From Liolophura sinensis (Eukaryota > Mollusca > Polyplacophora > Chitonida > Chitonidae), in the NCBI RefSeq assembly GCF_032854445.1, contig NC_088295.1, positions 18,463,385 to 18,527,384 on the forward strand: a DNA stretch of 64,000 nucleotides, read 5' to 3'. Made by a program: the position numbers and the translations under genes. The notes beneath the pieces are model-generated. The model was not told the origin of the DNA. It saw only the letters and a list, made by a program, of their open reading frames with translations, and made no database searches. This document shows, in pieces, positions 11,001 to 23,764 of the stretch (the stretch's first letter is position 1; each line of letters begins with the position of its first letter).

Positions 11001-14000
11001 AGGAAAGCTGTTTTTAAGTCAATTATTGGCACTACATGCCACTCATTACTCTTGCACTTATGCAAGCTAATTTCAAACATGAAGTTTCAGTCCTTTACGT
11101 TTGTCCAGTTTGTTTTGGATCTGCTTCTGTTCGTGGAATCAGACGTCCAATACAGACATCTAGCCTTATCAATTCACGGGTCGAAATAAAAGTATAATAT
11201 ATTACTGAGTGGACCCAAAGGCAATACGAGATATTAAATTAACCATTGAACAAAATGTTTTTGTTTCTCCCGCTAAGGTACAAGCTGGGTCCAACAATAA
11301 ATCACCGCCTATACCAGTGTATTGGTTTAAGTCTTCAATAACAGCTACTCTGCTGTTGCTTATCACGACGCTTAGCCTTGGATTTCGTTGAGATCCCCGG
11401 CGTATAGCCGTGGCGCATGACTGTCGGTTCTGGACGAAACCAATCGGACAAATACCAGTTTATTCTCCGGCGCATTAATTTCGCGAAGTGTGCATTTACC
11501 CAGAGTCAATATTTGCAATCCTTTGGGAGGAAATTTAACAGCAATAACTCAAAGATGATCAATTGCTTACAGGTGCTTTAGTTTCCACCAGTCGTCATTG
11601 GTTTCTGGAAGTCAAAGCGTGCGCGGAATGATTGTGTGGGGTGGGAAAATGCAGAGTGGTGAGTTGGAGTCGGAACACACGGAAGTCAGACGGTTTATAG
11701 CATTCATCAGATAAACAGGTCTTGCGCATGCGCTATATTTCAGAAGTACCATGTACATGGCTACAAAGATTTATTCATAATTTCCACCTCACCAAAATAA
11801 TAAAGCTATTGACTGGAAATCCGAGTGACCTGGAATGCCCTTTAGCCCAAACAAACACACTGATCACAATGAGCTTTTAAAATCAATGGTCTGATATTTG
11901 CTGTCAAAACCGCGTCGCCACGGTCTTCTTCTGATGAATAGAGCGGCCCCTTATGCTAAACCGAATTATCATACTGGATGCGTAGGTGGCACTCTTTGGT
12001 GGAATTCCAACACGCCCAGCAAAATGGCGCAAACACTGGGGTTCTGACATGGGGTGGTCTTTCTGGGAGTTAACAAAGTTAGAAAGCTAGAGTTACCCGA
12101 CTTATAAAATTGGTTCGGGTGCAGTTTATTAACATGGTGTTATATACGGACTTGAAACGGTTTGAGAAAATCAATATTGCCGGCACAGAGGGAACCCCGT
12201 GCCAGAAGGATTGGGTATAGCTTGATTCCAGAAATCCGAAGGAAATCAATACATCAAATAGAAAACCAACACAAAACGCATTGTTAACAAAGGACTTTTA
12301 TCCTGAAGTGGAACTAAGACGGCCCTTGTTCCAAACTATAAGAGCAACGTACCCAAAAACTTATTCATGTAAGATTAGTCACGACAGAGAAAAAGGATTA
12401 GGCCCTGAGAAGATATAAAGAACCATGCCATTGTTTCTCCTTCGGTTATTTGAGCAAGAAACTGAGATCAGATGTCCTCGTAGGGATGATGGAAGCTGGA
12501 TATGTTGACGAAAGAAGTACCCCATCGTTAGAGAATAGATTAACACAAAAAACGCACCGATGATGGGTATATTTCGTACTTTTAAATTTTGTAGTATTTT
12601 ATTACAAGATTCGCCATTGGTTGATTGACTGGTGCTGTATTTCACTAGAACGACTGTATGGCGGATGAGGTATATAGTCGCCTGCATCCGGACATAAGCG
12701 GGTTGGAGGTGGATTCGAAAACTGCGACAACGATCATACAAGTGGTATGAATTGAGCTAGGCAAAGCCGCTGTCAGAGTGAGACATCTAGGAAGCTCTTT
12801 CACCACCCTTTTTACTTTAGCTATTTCCGAGTGGCAATCGCAGCAAAAAGCTAAAGTTATTGTTTATTAGCCAGTTCCAGTATTTCATCAGAGAAGATCT
12901 ATAGCTCCGGAGGTGTTCTTCCCGTCACCATCAGATGGAGCGCAAACCGGCTGAACAGTAAAGCTTAAACCATTATATCATGTCAGATTGTTGACACATT
13001 CTCTGAACAATGGATGTAGTGATCCTACTGAAGAATTGTTGACGGAAGAGAGAGATCCTGGTTAAAATATCCTTGCAACAATCATGGTTTCGCTAAGGCT
13101 TGTATGGCACTACGTGCTCTAAACAGAATACATGGCTTTACACGTCTGCATTGGGTTTCCGTCCTCTAAACTATAATCATTCAATTAATCAGTCATGTAA
13201 GGACAAGTACACATTTCTGATCTTACCCGATGACATCAGAAACTCGGCACTCTTAGGCTATATATCCCATATCGCTGCAGGCGATAGACCGTATGAAGTC
13301 TTTCGCTACTTCAAGTTTCCGTTTAGTCAGTAAGGTTTACAACTTACCTTGTTACAAGAAATGTCTGCCTTTTCCACTCCGTTAAACCCAAAAATTGAAG
13401 CGGAACATAGCCTCGAGTAATAAACCGAACCTCTTCACAAATCACGGAAGTGTCTTAGGAGCTGATCCTGAAAAACAAAACTGAAGCTGAAGACGTTTCT
13501 GGTGGCGTATTGTGAGTGGGGTGTGGACCTCATAGCATAGGTCCAACCAATTCTACCATCAATTCCCAACCCACGCAAGGCTGCAAACAAATGGAAAAGA
13601 AATCAATGGACTCTAGCCAAGCAGGAAATCTTCTCAATTCCCATTGTTATGTAAGAAAAACATGGAGAAATTTTCAGGGAATAAAAGATCGGCCCGGATA
13701 ACCAAGTACTAAAAAATCTGACAGTTTACAATCGCATTAATAGATAATCTTTTTCTTGTTTGGAAACAAATGTCTGATGGTCTGGTCTCCGACACAGCCA
13801 TATCTTCGGAAGCCGTCAAACCTACAGCCGGATATTCGGGCTAATTATTGACAAGTCTTCACTCTCTACAAACTGGCCAAATGAATTAATAATGGAATAC
13901 AACACTAGTCTTAGCCGACAGGAGGCGGAGGTTAAAGGGTAACCTGCATGGATAATTATTGGTTTAAACCTGGAAGGAGTTTGCAACACCAAAGTAATGC

Positions 14001-14525
14001 TACAAGTATTCAATTATGCCTAAAAACACAAAATGATAGACTTGATCAGAACATGACGGAGTATGATTTAAGCAAATAATGCACCATAACATTACTTAAT
14101 TGGCAAAAGTTTAGCTTTATGTGAAAATGTGGGCATTTAGCTGAATAGAACTGGATGGAACATTCCTTAGCTGGAGTAAACGTTTGTGCGAGCTATGAGC
14201 ACATTTAATTTTAAAAAATGAAAAGAACATTAGAAAGTAAAAGCATCATTACCTTCCATATAATTTGCTTATGTTGTGTCTGCGATACTGTCTTTGAGAC
14301 TTTACACTGTAATGTTATCTACTAGGTTTTATTTTTTTTTGGTTTCTCATAAAGGTTTAACTCTGTGTTGCCCAGTTGGATGGAATTGCATGGTATCGAC
14401 TACAACTGTTTGTACCTCTGCACAACAACTCTCGCTTGGACACAAGCAAGCCTGTGAGTTTCAACAAAAAAAAACACACGTCATGCAGCTGATGTTTCCG
14501 ACAGTGAAATGTGCTCCTGAACAGT
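8027..14525. other. long gene-free stretch
   Basis: No exon with recognisable protein similarity was found in 6.5 kb. A minus-strand open frame at 8176-8487 (103 codons) lies in a locally GC-richer patch but matches no family I recognise. Short plus-strand open frames at 10691-11391 are low complexity in neither direction and also unassigned. The region could hold 5' non-coding exons of SLC5A7, since the first coding exon may have an upstream acceptor. A perfect NRF-1-like palindrome at 11724-11733 is the only promoter-like signal noticed. Confidence 0.4.
11724..11733. promoter_or_regulatory. NRF-1-like palindrome GCGCATGCGC
   Basis: The decamer GCGCATGCGC matches the core of the nuclear respiratory factor 1 consensus and stands in otherwise CpG-poor DNA. 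It could mark a promoter, for example of an upstream non-coding exon of SLC5A7. No gene start can be tied to it, and chance is possible. Confidence 0.3.
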
Positions 14526-14562
14526 AGTGCTGCGCTAGCACGCTAATCACTCGGTCACGGAG
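14526..14562 (-). mobile_element. SINE-A head fragment (tRNA-like end)
   Basis: The plus strand reads GTGCTGCGCTAGCACGCTAA then TCACTCGGTCACGGAG. This is the reverse complement of the tRNA-like head of the commonest SINE in the window (SINE-A; box A word TGGCTCAGTCGG in intact copies). It adjoins the tail of a second copy. Confidence 0.6.
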
Positions 14563-14569
14563 TTTCTTT

Positions 14570-14727
14570 TTTTTTTTTTAATTGGTGTTTTACGCAGTAC
14601 TCTAGAATATTTCACTTATACGACAGCGGCCAGCATTATGGGAGGAAAGCAGATGGAGCCCGTGGAAACCCACAAGCCCGGGAAGTCAGCATCAGCTGGA
14701 CTTGAAAACATAGCGACCGCAACGAAG
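14570..14727 (-). mobile_element. SINE-A copy, truncated
   Basis: After a T-run the plus strand carries the SINE-A 3' region (ATTGGTGTTTTACGCAGTAC, TTTCACTTATACGACAGCGG) and then a decayed body ending near the CGACCGCAACG word. It is inverted relative to the plus strand and lacks the tRNA-like head. It borders the left edge of the 49-bp satellite. Confidence 0.75.
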
Positions 14728-14739
14728 TATCAAGTCCTG

Positions 14740-17700
14740 TAATAAGCCATGTATGCAGTTCTCTGGTCACATTGTGCTGATCAGTCCTGTGATAAACCAG
14801 ATGTACAGCCCTTTGGTTACATGACCTGATCAGTCCTGTGATAAACCACATGTACAGCCCTCCGGTTACAGTGTCCGGATGAGTCCTGTGCTAAACAACA
14901 TGTACAGCTCTGGTCCCACTATCCTCACCAAATGTTCAGCTCTCTGGTCACATTGTGCTGATCAGTCCTATGATAAACCACATGTACAGCTCTCTGGTCA
15001 CATTGTGCTGATCTATCCTATGATCAACCACATGTGCACCTCTTTGGTCACACAGTCCTGATCAGTCCTATGATAAACCACATGTACAGCTCTCTGGTTA
15101 CATGACCCCATCAGTCCTTTGATAAACCACATGTACAGCTCTCTGGTCACATAACCTGATCAGTCCTGTGATAAACCACGCATATGCCTGCGTCTGGTCA
15201 CACTGTCCGGATCAGTCCTATCATCAACAACATGTACAGCTCTGGTCACATGACGTGATCAGTCCTATGATAAACCACATGTGCAGCTCTCTGATCACAT
15301 GACCTGATCAGTCCTATGATAAACCACATGTACAGCTCTCTGCTTACATGACCTCATCAGTCCATTGATAAACCTGCAGGGGCCTCCGTGGCTCTGGCCA
15401 CACTGTCCGCATCAGTCCTATGATAAACCACATGTACAGCTCTCCGGTCACATGAACTGATCAGTCCTGTGATAAACCACGCATATGCCTGCGTCTGGTC
15501 ACACTGTCCGGATCAGTCCTATCATCAACAACATATACAGCTCTGGTCACATGACGTGATCAGTCCTATGATAAACCACATGTGCAGCTCTCTGGTCACA
15601 TTGTGCTGATCAGTCCTATGATAAACCACATGTACAGCTCTCTGATCACATGACCTGATCAGTCCTATGATAAACCACATGTACAGCTCTCTGCTTACAT
15701 GACCTCATCAGTCCTTTGATAAACCTGCAGGGGCCTCCGTGGCTCTGGCCACACTGTCCGCATCAGTCCTGTGATAAACCACATGTACAGCTCTCCGGTC
15801 ACATGAACTGATCATGAATATGATAAACCACATGTACAGCTCTCTGGTCACATGACTTGATCATGAATATGATAAACCACATGTACACCTCTCTGGCCAC
15901 ACTGTCCGCATCAGCCCTGTGATAAACAACATGTACAGCTCTCTGGTCACACTGTCCGGATCAGTCCTGTAATAAACAACATGTACAGCTCTGGTCACAT
16001 GACCTGATCAGTCCTATGATAAACCACATGTAAAGCTTTGGTCACACTGTCCTCACCAATCCTGTTATAAACCAAGCGTACAGCTCTCTGGTCACATGAC
16101 CTAATCAGTTCTCTGATAAACCACATGGACAGTTTTCTGGTCACATGACCTGATCAGTCCTGTGATAAACCACATGTACAGCTCTGGTCACATGACCTGA
16201 TCAGTCCTGTGATAAACCACATGTACAGCTCTGGTCACATGACCTGATCAGTCCGATGATAAACCACATGTACAGCTCTCTGGTTACATGACCTGATCAG
16301 TCCTGTGATAAACCACATGTACAGCTCTGGTCACATGACCTGATCAGTCATATGATAAACCGCATGTACAGCTCTCTGGTCACATGACCTCATCAGTCCT
16401 ATGATAAACCACATGTACAGCTCTCTGGTCACATGACCTGATCAGTCCTGTGATAAACCACATGTACAGCTCTCTGGTCATATGACCTGATCAGTCCTAT
16501 GATAAACCACATGTACAACTCTTTGGTCACATGACCTGATCAGTCCTATGATAAACCACATGTACAACTCTCTGGTCACATGACCTGATCTGTCCTATGA
16601 TAAACCACATGTACAACTCTCTGGTCACTGCTGATCAGTCCTATGATTTTATCTATTTATTTGATTGGTGTTTTACACCGTACTCAAGAATATTTCACTT
16701 ATACGACGGTGGCCAGCATTATGGTGGGTGGAAACAGGGCACTGCCGGGGGAAACCCACGACCATCCGCAGACCTATGATAAACCACATGTACAGCTATC
16801 TGGTCACAAGACCTGATCATTCCTATGATAAACCAAATGTACAGCTATCTGGTCACATGACCTGATCAGTCCTATGATAAACCACATGTACAGCTCTGGT
16901 CACACTGTCCGGATCAGTCCTATAATAAACAACATGTACAGCTCTCTGGTCACAGTTTCCGAATTAGTCCTGTGAGAAACCACATGTACAGCTCTGGTCA
17001 CATGACCTGATCAGTCCTATTACAAACCACATGTACAGCTCTCTGGTCACATTGTGATGATCAGTCCTATGATAAACCACATGTACAGCTGCTGATGAAT
17101 CCTTTGATAAACCACATGTACAGCTCTGTGGTCACATGACCTAAACAGTCCTGTGATAAACCACATGTACAACTCTCTGGTCACGTTGTGCTGATCAGCC
17201 CTATGATAAACCACATGTAGAGCTCTGGTCACATGACCTGATCAGTCCTATGATAAACCACATGTACAGCTCTCTGGTCACATGACCTGATCACTCCTAT
17301 GATAAACCACATGTACAGCTCTCTGGTCACATGACCTGATCAGTCCTATGATAAACCACATGTACAGCTCTTTGATCACATGACCTGATCAGTCCTATGG
17401 TAAACCACATGTACAGCTTTGGTCACACTGTCCGGATCAGTCCTATAATAAACAACATGTACAACTCTCTGGTCACACTTTCCGAATTAGTCCTGTGGGA
17501 AACCCCATGTACAGTGGACACATGACCTGAACAGTCCTATGATCAACCACATGAACAACTCTCTGGTCACATTGTGCTGATCAGTCCTATGATAAACCAC
17601 ATGTTTATCTCTGGTCACATAACCTGAACAGTCCTATGATCAACCACATGTACAGCTCTCTGGTCACATTGTGCTGATCAGTCCTATGATAAACCACATG

Positions 17701-18838
17701 TTTATCTCTGGTCACATAACCTGATCAGTCCTGTGATAAACCACGCGTACAGCTCTGGTCACACTGTCCGGATCAGTCCTATCATCAACAACATGTACAG
17801 CTCTGGTCACATGACGTGATCAGTCCTATTATCAACCACATGTGCAGCTCTCTGGTCACATGACCTGATCCCTCCTATGATAAACCACATGTACAGCTCT
17901 CTGGTCACATGACCTGATCAGTCCTATGATAAACCACATGTACAGCTCTCTGGTCATATGACCTGATCAGTACTATGATAAACCACATGTACAGCTCTCT
18001 GGTCACATGACCTGATCACTCCTATGATGAACCACATGTACAGCTCTCTGGTCACATAACCTGATCAGTCCTGTGATAAACCACATGTACAGCTCTCTGG
18101 TTACATGATCTGATCAGTCCTGTGATAAACCACATGTACAGCCCTCCGGTTACAGTATCCGGATGAGTCCTGTAACCTGTACAGCTCTGGTCCCATAATC
18201 CTCACCAAATGTTCAGCTCTCTGGTCACATTGTGCTGATCAGCCCTGTGATAAACCACATGTAGAGCTCTGGTCACATGACCTGATCAGTCCTGTTATAA
18301 ACCACGCGTACATCTCTCTGGTCACATGACCTGATCAGTCCTGTGATAAAATACATGTACAACTCTCTGGCCACATGACCTGATCAGTCCTGTGATAAAC
18401 CACATGTACAGCTCCGATCACATGACTTGATCAGTCCTATGATAAGCCACATGTACAACTCTGGTCACATGACCGAATCAGTCGTATGATCAACCACATG
18501 TGCAGCTCTTTGGTCACACTGTCCTGATCAGTCCTATGATAAACCACATGTAGAACTCTCTGGTCACATGACCTGACCGGTCCTGTGATAAACCACATGT
18601 ACAACTCTCTGGTCACATTGTGCTGATCAGTCCTATGATAAACCACATGTACAACTCTCTGGTCACATGACCTGACCGGTCCTGTGATAAACCACATGTA
18701 CAGCTCTCTGGTCACATTGTGCTGATCAGTCCTATGATAAACCACATGTACAACTCTCTGGTCACATGACCTGACCGGTCCTGTGATAAACCACATGTAC
18801 AGCTCTCTGGTCACATTGTGCTGATCAGTCCTATGATA
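14740..18838. repeat. 49-bp satellite array, about 80 copies, with higher-order structure
   Basis: The basic unit of about 49 bases reads CTGATCAGTCCTATGATAAA then CCACATGTACAGCTCTCTGG then TCACATGAC. Variants replace CATGACCTGATC with CATTGTGCTGATC or CACTGTCCGGATC. At 18540-18830 two variants alternate to give a clean 98-base dimer repeated three times. At about 15140-15790 a multi-unit block (with CACGCATATGCCTGCGTCTG and TGCAGGGGCCTCCGTGGCTC markers) is repeated about 300 bases apart. Units have many ATGs and few stops on the minus strand, giving spurious open frames such as 18437-18814. A SINE-A copy interrupts the array at 16647-16771. Confidence 0.95.
16647..16771 (-). mobile_element. 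SINE-A copy inserted in the 49-bp satellite
   Basis: The 3' half of SINE-A (minus orientation) runs from the ATTTATTTGATTGGTGTTTT tail to CGACCATCCGCAG. The target word CCTATGAT flanks it on both sides (16640-16647 and 16773-16780). The copy is 5'-truncated, as expected for target-primed reverse transcription. The insertion postdates local array expansion because its unit is split and not propagated. Confidence 0.85.
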
Positions 18839-19720
18839 ATAAATCCTATCTGTATCCTATCTTATAAACCTGGTTTCCAAACCCTTTATGTATCCAGTCA
18901 GAGGTCACGTAAGCAGATCTTTAGTCATGTGGGTCTAAAGCTCATTGGTGACAGTCTCAAGAACGGTGAAAACTATACGTTCAAGGCTTAGCGACATTTT
19001 TTTACCAGTCTACTGGTTTATTTATAAACCAGATTGGTTAAAAGCCTGACATCATTGCATCCATAGACCACTGTAAAGGTGGTGCATTATCAGGTGCTGA
19101 GCAGTCCAGTATTACAGCCATTTGATCACCTGGCCAGGGACTGTAAAGTGACAGATCACTTTTAATCAAAGGTGTAACACTTTGGTCACATGGTCGGGAT
19201 CAGTCCCTGGTTGTCACGTGAAAACATTCACTTTCAGACTCGGAAACAGAATCATTAAACTTCCTGGCATCCAATTGTTTAAGTTCGAGTCGTCTTATAT
19301 GATGTTTGCTGGAGATCAATTGATTTCCAGCAATATGGCATACACATCACATGCTTAAAAGTTCGTGGGTCACTTCCCAAAGTGGAGTGATTTAATCCAG
19401 GCGGTCCATTGACCTGTACCTATAAATTTACAGCCTTACCGTGGAAACATTTATCAGCACGGCGTAAACTACAATTAAGTGAATAAATAAAAACTATACC
19501 TGGCCCCAAAGATGAATCCATTGCAAGCCCTTTGTTCCTTAACCCTTTAGTCCCGGTACAGATCAGGTGTAAAGATCTTTGGTAGTAATACCCTCATTAG
19601 TCCAGTGACACAGCATATGCTCTTTGATCACAAAAGCTGGATCAGTTAAGTAATAAAGCACGTGTACAGATTTTTGACTAGGCTGATCACATGGGTGTAT
19701 CGCCGGAATGATCATTCTGA
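18839..19720. repeat. eroded right flank of the 49-bp satellite
   Basis: Words of the satellite unit persist in decayed form, for example GGTCACATGGTCGGGATCAG near 19190 and TGATCACAAAAGCTGGATCA near 19625, at irregular spacing. This suggests that the array was once longer and that its edge has drifted out of homogenisation. Confidence 0.55.
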
Positions 19721-21090
19721 CATGGAACGTGGTCGATACATTGTGGATAAGTAGTCACAGATCTCAACGAACTTCCTGCTACTTGACAGACAAACACTTA
19801 CTTTTCATCGCTTTCATTGGGCTTTCTTGTCTTGTCACTTTAGTACGAGTTTACTTCACGGTGGGTATTAATGATTTAATATCTTGACACGTGTCCATGC
19901 ATTCTAAACCCTGCGCAGAGGATATTGATCTATGAGGTGTATAAAGGAAAGCCGCAAAAAGAAACACTCGTCATTGTAAAGCGTCGCTGAATGGGAGCCT
20001 GGGGCCTCTCCAAGCCTAGCGATGTTCGTGTCGGACGGACAGACAATTAAGGTCCATTTAGAGTATCTGCCTGCATCCTGGTACACATCCGATCTGCAGA
20101 GCTGAAGCGTGAGCCGAACACACACAACCTTATTACCAGCAAAGCAGGGTTCACAGCAGCATAATTACGACCAGATATAGCTGAACAGTTCTTCTAGATC
20201 ACACCATCTATACAGAGAGCGGGCCGCCTTAGATTACCAGGATCAAACTCACAAACGATACAGGCTATGACAGGAGTTACCAAGGTGCTGGGTAAAGATT
20301 GTCACCGCCACAAACACATACACAATAAAACCGTTTTTCCAATCACTAGCTGCAAAGGTCTGCATTGATCATTTATAATCAAGTTACAGGCCTTGGCCAT
20401 ATGATTACCAAGATACATGTTCCTTCTCTTAATCCGTAAGCAAGGGATAAATCTAAGGGTGATTCGGGCTAAGGTATTTAGTCTCTGTGGATCAAATGAT
20501 AGCAGTATTTCCATATTCTAAAACTAACATCGCCAGTGACTTTGGACATAACATCACATGTCGTTAACAGAATTAATTAGCCTTTTTAACTCAATGATAA
20601 GGTAATTCTGCTTTCTGTACCAGAACAGAGGAATGAAATTTACGACTGATTTTATCAGATATCTGGTTTGTGCGGGAAAAGACCGAGTTAAGGAGAACAT
20701 AATGATCCCTGACAAAACAATGGTCAATATATACCTGATGGGAAACTAAGAACAGAAACCTAAAACCCTCGTTCCCATGACAACAGCAAGATTGATATGC
20801 CGGTAGGCCTTGAATCTCGATGTAAAAGTTTCAATCAATGTTAATTGTTGTCAATCACGAGGCAGATGAACATGCAGTTCTAGTCGGCATGCGTCTGATC
20901 CTGGCAAAAGGCTAACAGCTATATAATCCCGTCTACAAATTGATGAGGACATCTTGGGGTCACGGAAATACAAATTACTACTTCGTCCATGGATAAAAAA
21001 ACTAATGCCATTTCCCAGAAAATACACGCTTATAACCACTTCCATAAAACCACTCGGCAAGTAATGTGGATACTAGAGTGACAGTACAAG
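19721..21090. other. gene-free stretch
   Basis: No recognised exon, RNA gene or repeat was found. Minus-strand open frames at 19904-20125, 20302-20514 and 20851-21060 have ordinary short random lengths and no domain I recognise. Confidence 0.4.
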
Positions 21091-21900
21091 CTGTCTTCAT
21101 TACCAATTATTCCTCATCAGCGTAAAGCTCGGTAGGAACGCCAAGTGCCGCCATATGCGCATTTATCAAGAGTAAAGACTAGAAAATAATTAGCTTTCTT
21201 CATTAAACGTAATAAAGAAAGATAGCGTCGAATGATCTTTGGTCTAAAAAGATGGCATAAGTTAAATCTGTTTTCAGTTAAGATAAACATTACACTTGAT
21301 GAGACAAGAAAAACGCCTTTTTCTGCTTCCTAATGTTTTTCAGGCCTCCTGACCAAATTGGACAGCGATTAAGGGCTAAGGAGTACCACAGTAAATTTAT
21401 TTTTTCAAATCGGAAATTTTAAGAACATATTCCATTTTGTCGCACCACGATCACAGTAAGTAATTCTGTTTCATACGCGTTTTGTTTTACACCGTGTGCA
21501 AGGAATGTTGAGACAAAAGTGACTAAACAAAAGGTCTTCATTACCAATTATTCCTCAACAGCGTAAAGTTCAGAAGGAACGTCAATGACCTTCATATGCG
21601 CATTCATCAGGACTAAGGACACAAACATAATTAGTTTTATTTATTAAACATGATAACGCAAGATAGCCCAAACAAACGGCATAAGTTAAATCTGACCAAA
21701 AAAATCCGTCAACATTTTCTTCGCTTCCTGATGTTTACAGTCCAATTAGTATAGCGATTAAGAATGAAAGAGTGCGACAGTAAATTTCTTCAGTGAACGA
21801 GTCAATCTGGATAAGAGTTTCAAGAAATCGGGAGTTTTAAGAATACTTTTCAGAACAATTCAAGTTAGTATTTCTGTCTCAAATGCGTGTTACTTAGTCC
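21091..21900. repeat. diverged tandem duplication, about 445-bp unit
   Basis: TCTTCATTACCAATTATTCC occurs at about 21094 and 21536. Both copies continue with parallel words in the same order: CAGCGTAAAG, CATATGCGCATT, ATAAGTTAAATCTG, GCTTCCT-ATGTTT, CAGTAAATTT, TCGG-A-TTTTAAGAA, GTA-TTCTGT and TGCGT. The copies are clearly homologous but carry many substitutions and indels. No open frame is conserved between them, so this is a non-coding repeat. Confidence 0.75.
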
Positions 21901-22495
21901 TCCTGTTTACTCTTTCTCATTTCGCACTCGCTGAGTTTAAGTATAGAAATATTTAATACTAAGTCTAGAGATTCTGTGTCCTGCAATACTGTCAAATGGA
22001 AAGATGCTCATTCTATCGCTAAATATGATCCATGCAAGCTTTGTGAATGTCCAAATACCAACTGAGCATCAAAATGCAGAACACTTGTTAACATACTTCC
22101 CACACCTTGCCTTCACATAAAACGTCCGTTGCAAAAGGATCTAAAGACGTTACTATGCATACAATTATAGCACCAGACACATGAGATACTCTCTCACAAT
22201 ATCCCGACACCTTACCGATTTTTTTTATAAGCAGTAGGCCTATATTTGCAATATATCTAAATTTGCAGAGCATAATACAGAAAAACGCAATATAGGTAGT
22301 AATAACAGTTCCACGTAAAATATGATACCAATGAACTGACTCCTGATTATTTCCACGTCATGCACTCAAGGAAAAGATCAAGTGGTTACACACAGCTTAG
22401 AGAACAGGCTACTTGATGGAAACTGTACAAAAAACATGACATGCATCTGGATTTCCCTCACAGCCCTGTTCACCCATGTCGCTTGTTTTTGGAAT

Positions 22496-22712
22496 AATTA
22501 CCTGACGCAATGAGTTCTTGCCTTCGAAACTGAGTTTATGCAGTTTTAATTAATGGATTAGAGATAGTGCTCTAATTACATTTTCCTTACAGAATTACGA
22601 ACTTTCAAGACATGTAGTGTAGAGCTTGTGTTGTTATGTGTCACGTAATCAAAGGTTTGGTCGCGAGTTTTACAGACAGCTGAATATAGGCTACTGGCCA
22701 AAAGAAACAGAT
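22496..22712 (+). repeat. dispersed repeat copy 1
   Basis: This shares an ordered set of words with 60977-61175: CAATGAGTT-TTGCC-TCGAA, ACTGAG, a T-rich middle, TTTACAGACAG-TG, and GCTACTGGCC/GTGACTGGCT. The two copies are in the same orientation and about 38 kb apart. The type of element is unknown, and neither copy shows coding capacity. Confidence 0.5.
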
Positions 22713-22728
22713 TATAACACAGTCGTCG

Positions 22729-23694
22729 ATGCTCTGGTTTTACTCTCTCAGCTGTAAGTCTTTTATACCCATTCAGTTCGTCAAAACAGGACCGTGTGAC
22801 TACATTCCATACAGTTCGCACAAAGCATCCGGTGACTTTCTACAATTAACTTCTCTGAACATGATTATGTGCCTATACATGTGTCCACACATGAACAGAG
22901 GCAGGTATATACATCTCATCCACACAGTTCATCTACAAACAGAACCATGTGACAACATGTCCACACATCTCATCCACACAGTTCATCTACAAACAGAACC
23001 ATGTGACTACATGTCCACACATCTCATCCACACAGTTCATCTACAAACAGAACCATGTGACTACATGTCCACACATCTCATCCACACAGTTCATCTACAA
23101 ACAGAACCATGTCACTACATGTCCACACATCTTGTCCACACAGTTCATCCACAAACAGGATCTTGTGACTACATGTCCACACATGTCATCTACACAGTTC
23201 ACCTACAAACAGAACCATGTGACTACATGTCCACACATCTCATCCACACAGTTCACCTAAAAACAGAACCATGTGACTACATGTCCACACATCTCATCCA
23301 CGCAGTTTATCTACAAACAGAACCATGTGACTACATGTCCATACATCTCATCCACGCAGTTTATCTACAAACAGAACCATGCGACTACATGTCCACACAT
23401 CTCATCCACACAGCTCATCTACCAACAGAACCATGCGACTACATGTCCACACATCTTATTCACACAGCTCATCTACAAACAGAACCATGTGACTACATGT
23501 CCACACATGACATCCACACAGTTCATCTACAAACAGAACCATGTGACTACATGTCCACACATCTCATTCACACAGCTCATCTACAAACAGAACCATGTGA
23601 CTACATGTCCACACATCTCATCCAAACAGTTCATCTACAAACAGAACCATGTGACTACATGTCCACACATCTCATCCACACAGTTCATCTATAA
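22729..23694 (+). other. 321-codon open frame formed by a 54-bp repeat; doubtful gene
   Basis: An open frame runs from an ATG at 22729 through about 15 copies of the 54-base repeat, giving an 18-residue protein repeat (HLIHTVHLQTEPCDYMST). A second frame over the same DNA is also open for 22949-23260 and 23273-24064 (repeat TTCPHISSTQFIYKQNHV). Because 54 is divisible by three, any frame without a stop in the unit stays open through the array, so openness is weak evidence of coding. I see no convincing splice sites, signal peptide or family. A His/Cys-rich repetitive protein cannot be excluded, but a non-coding minisatellite is more likely. Confidence 0.3.
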
Positions 23695-23764
23695 ACAGAA
23701 CCATGTGACTACATGTCCACCCATCTCACCCACACAGTTCACTCACAAAACAGGACTATGTGAC
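22907..23764. repeat. 54-bp minisatellite, about 16 copies
   Basis: The unit is CATCCACACAGTTCATCTAC then AAACAGAACCATGTGACTAC then ATGTCCACACATCT. Copies are well conserved with point differences and essentially no length change, so frames are preserved throughout. The first and last units are degenerate. Confidence 0.95.

Noticed and set aside
18437-18814. 125-codon minus-strand open frame
   Set aside because: It lies wholly within the 49-bp satellite and simply repeats the translated dimer unit.
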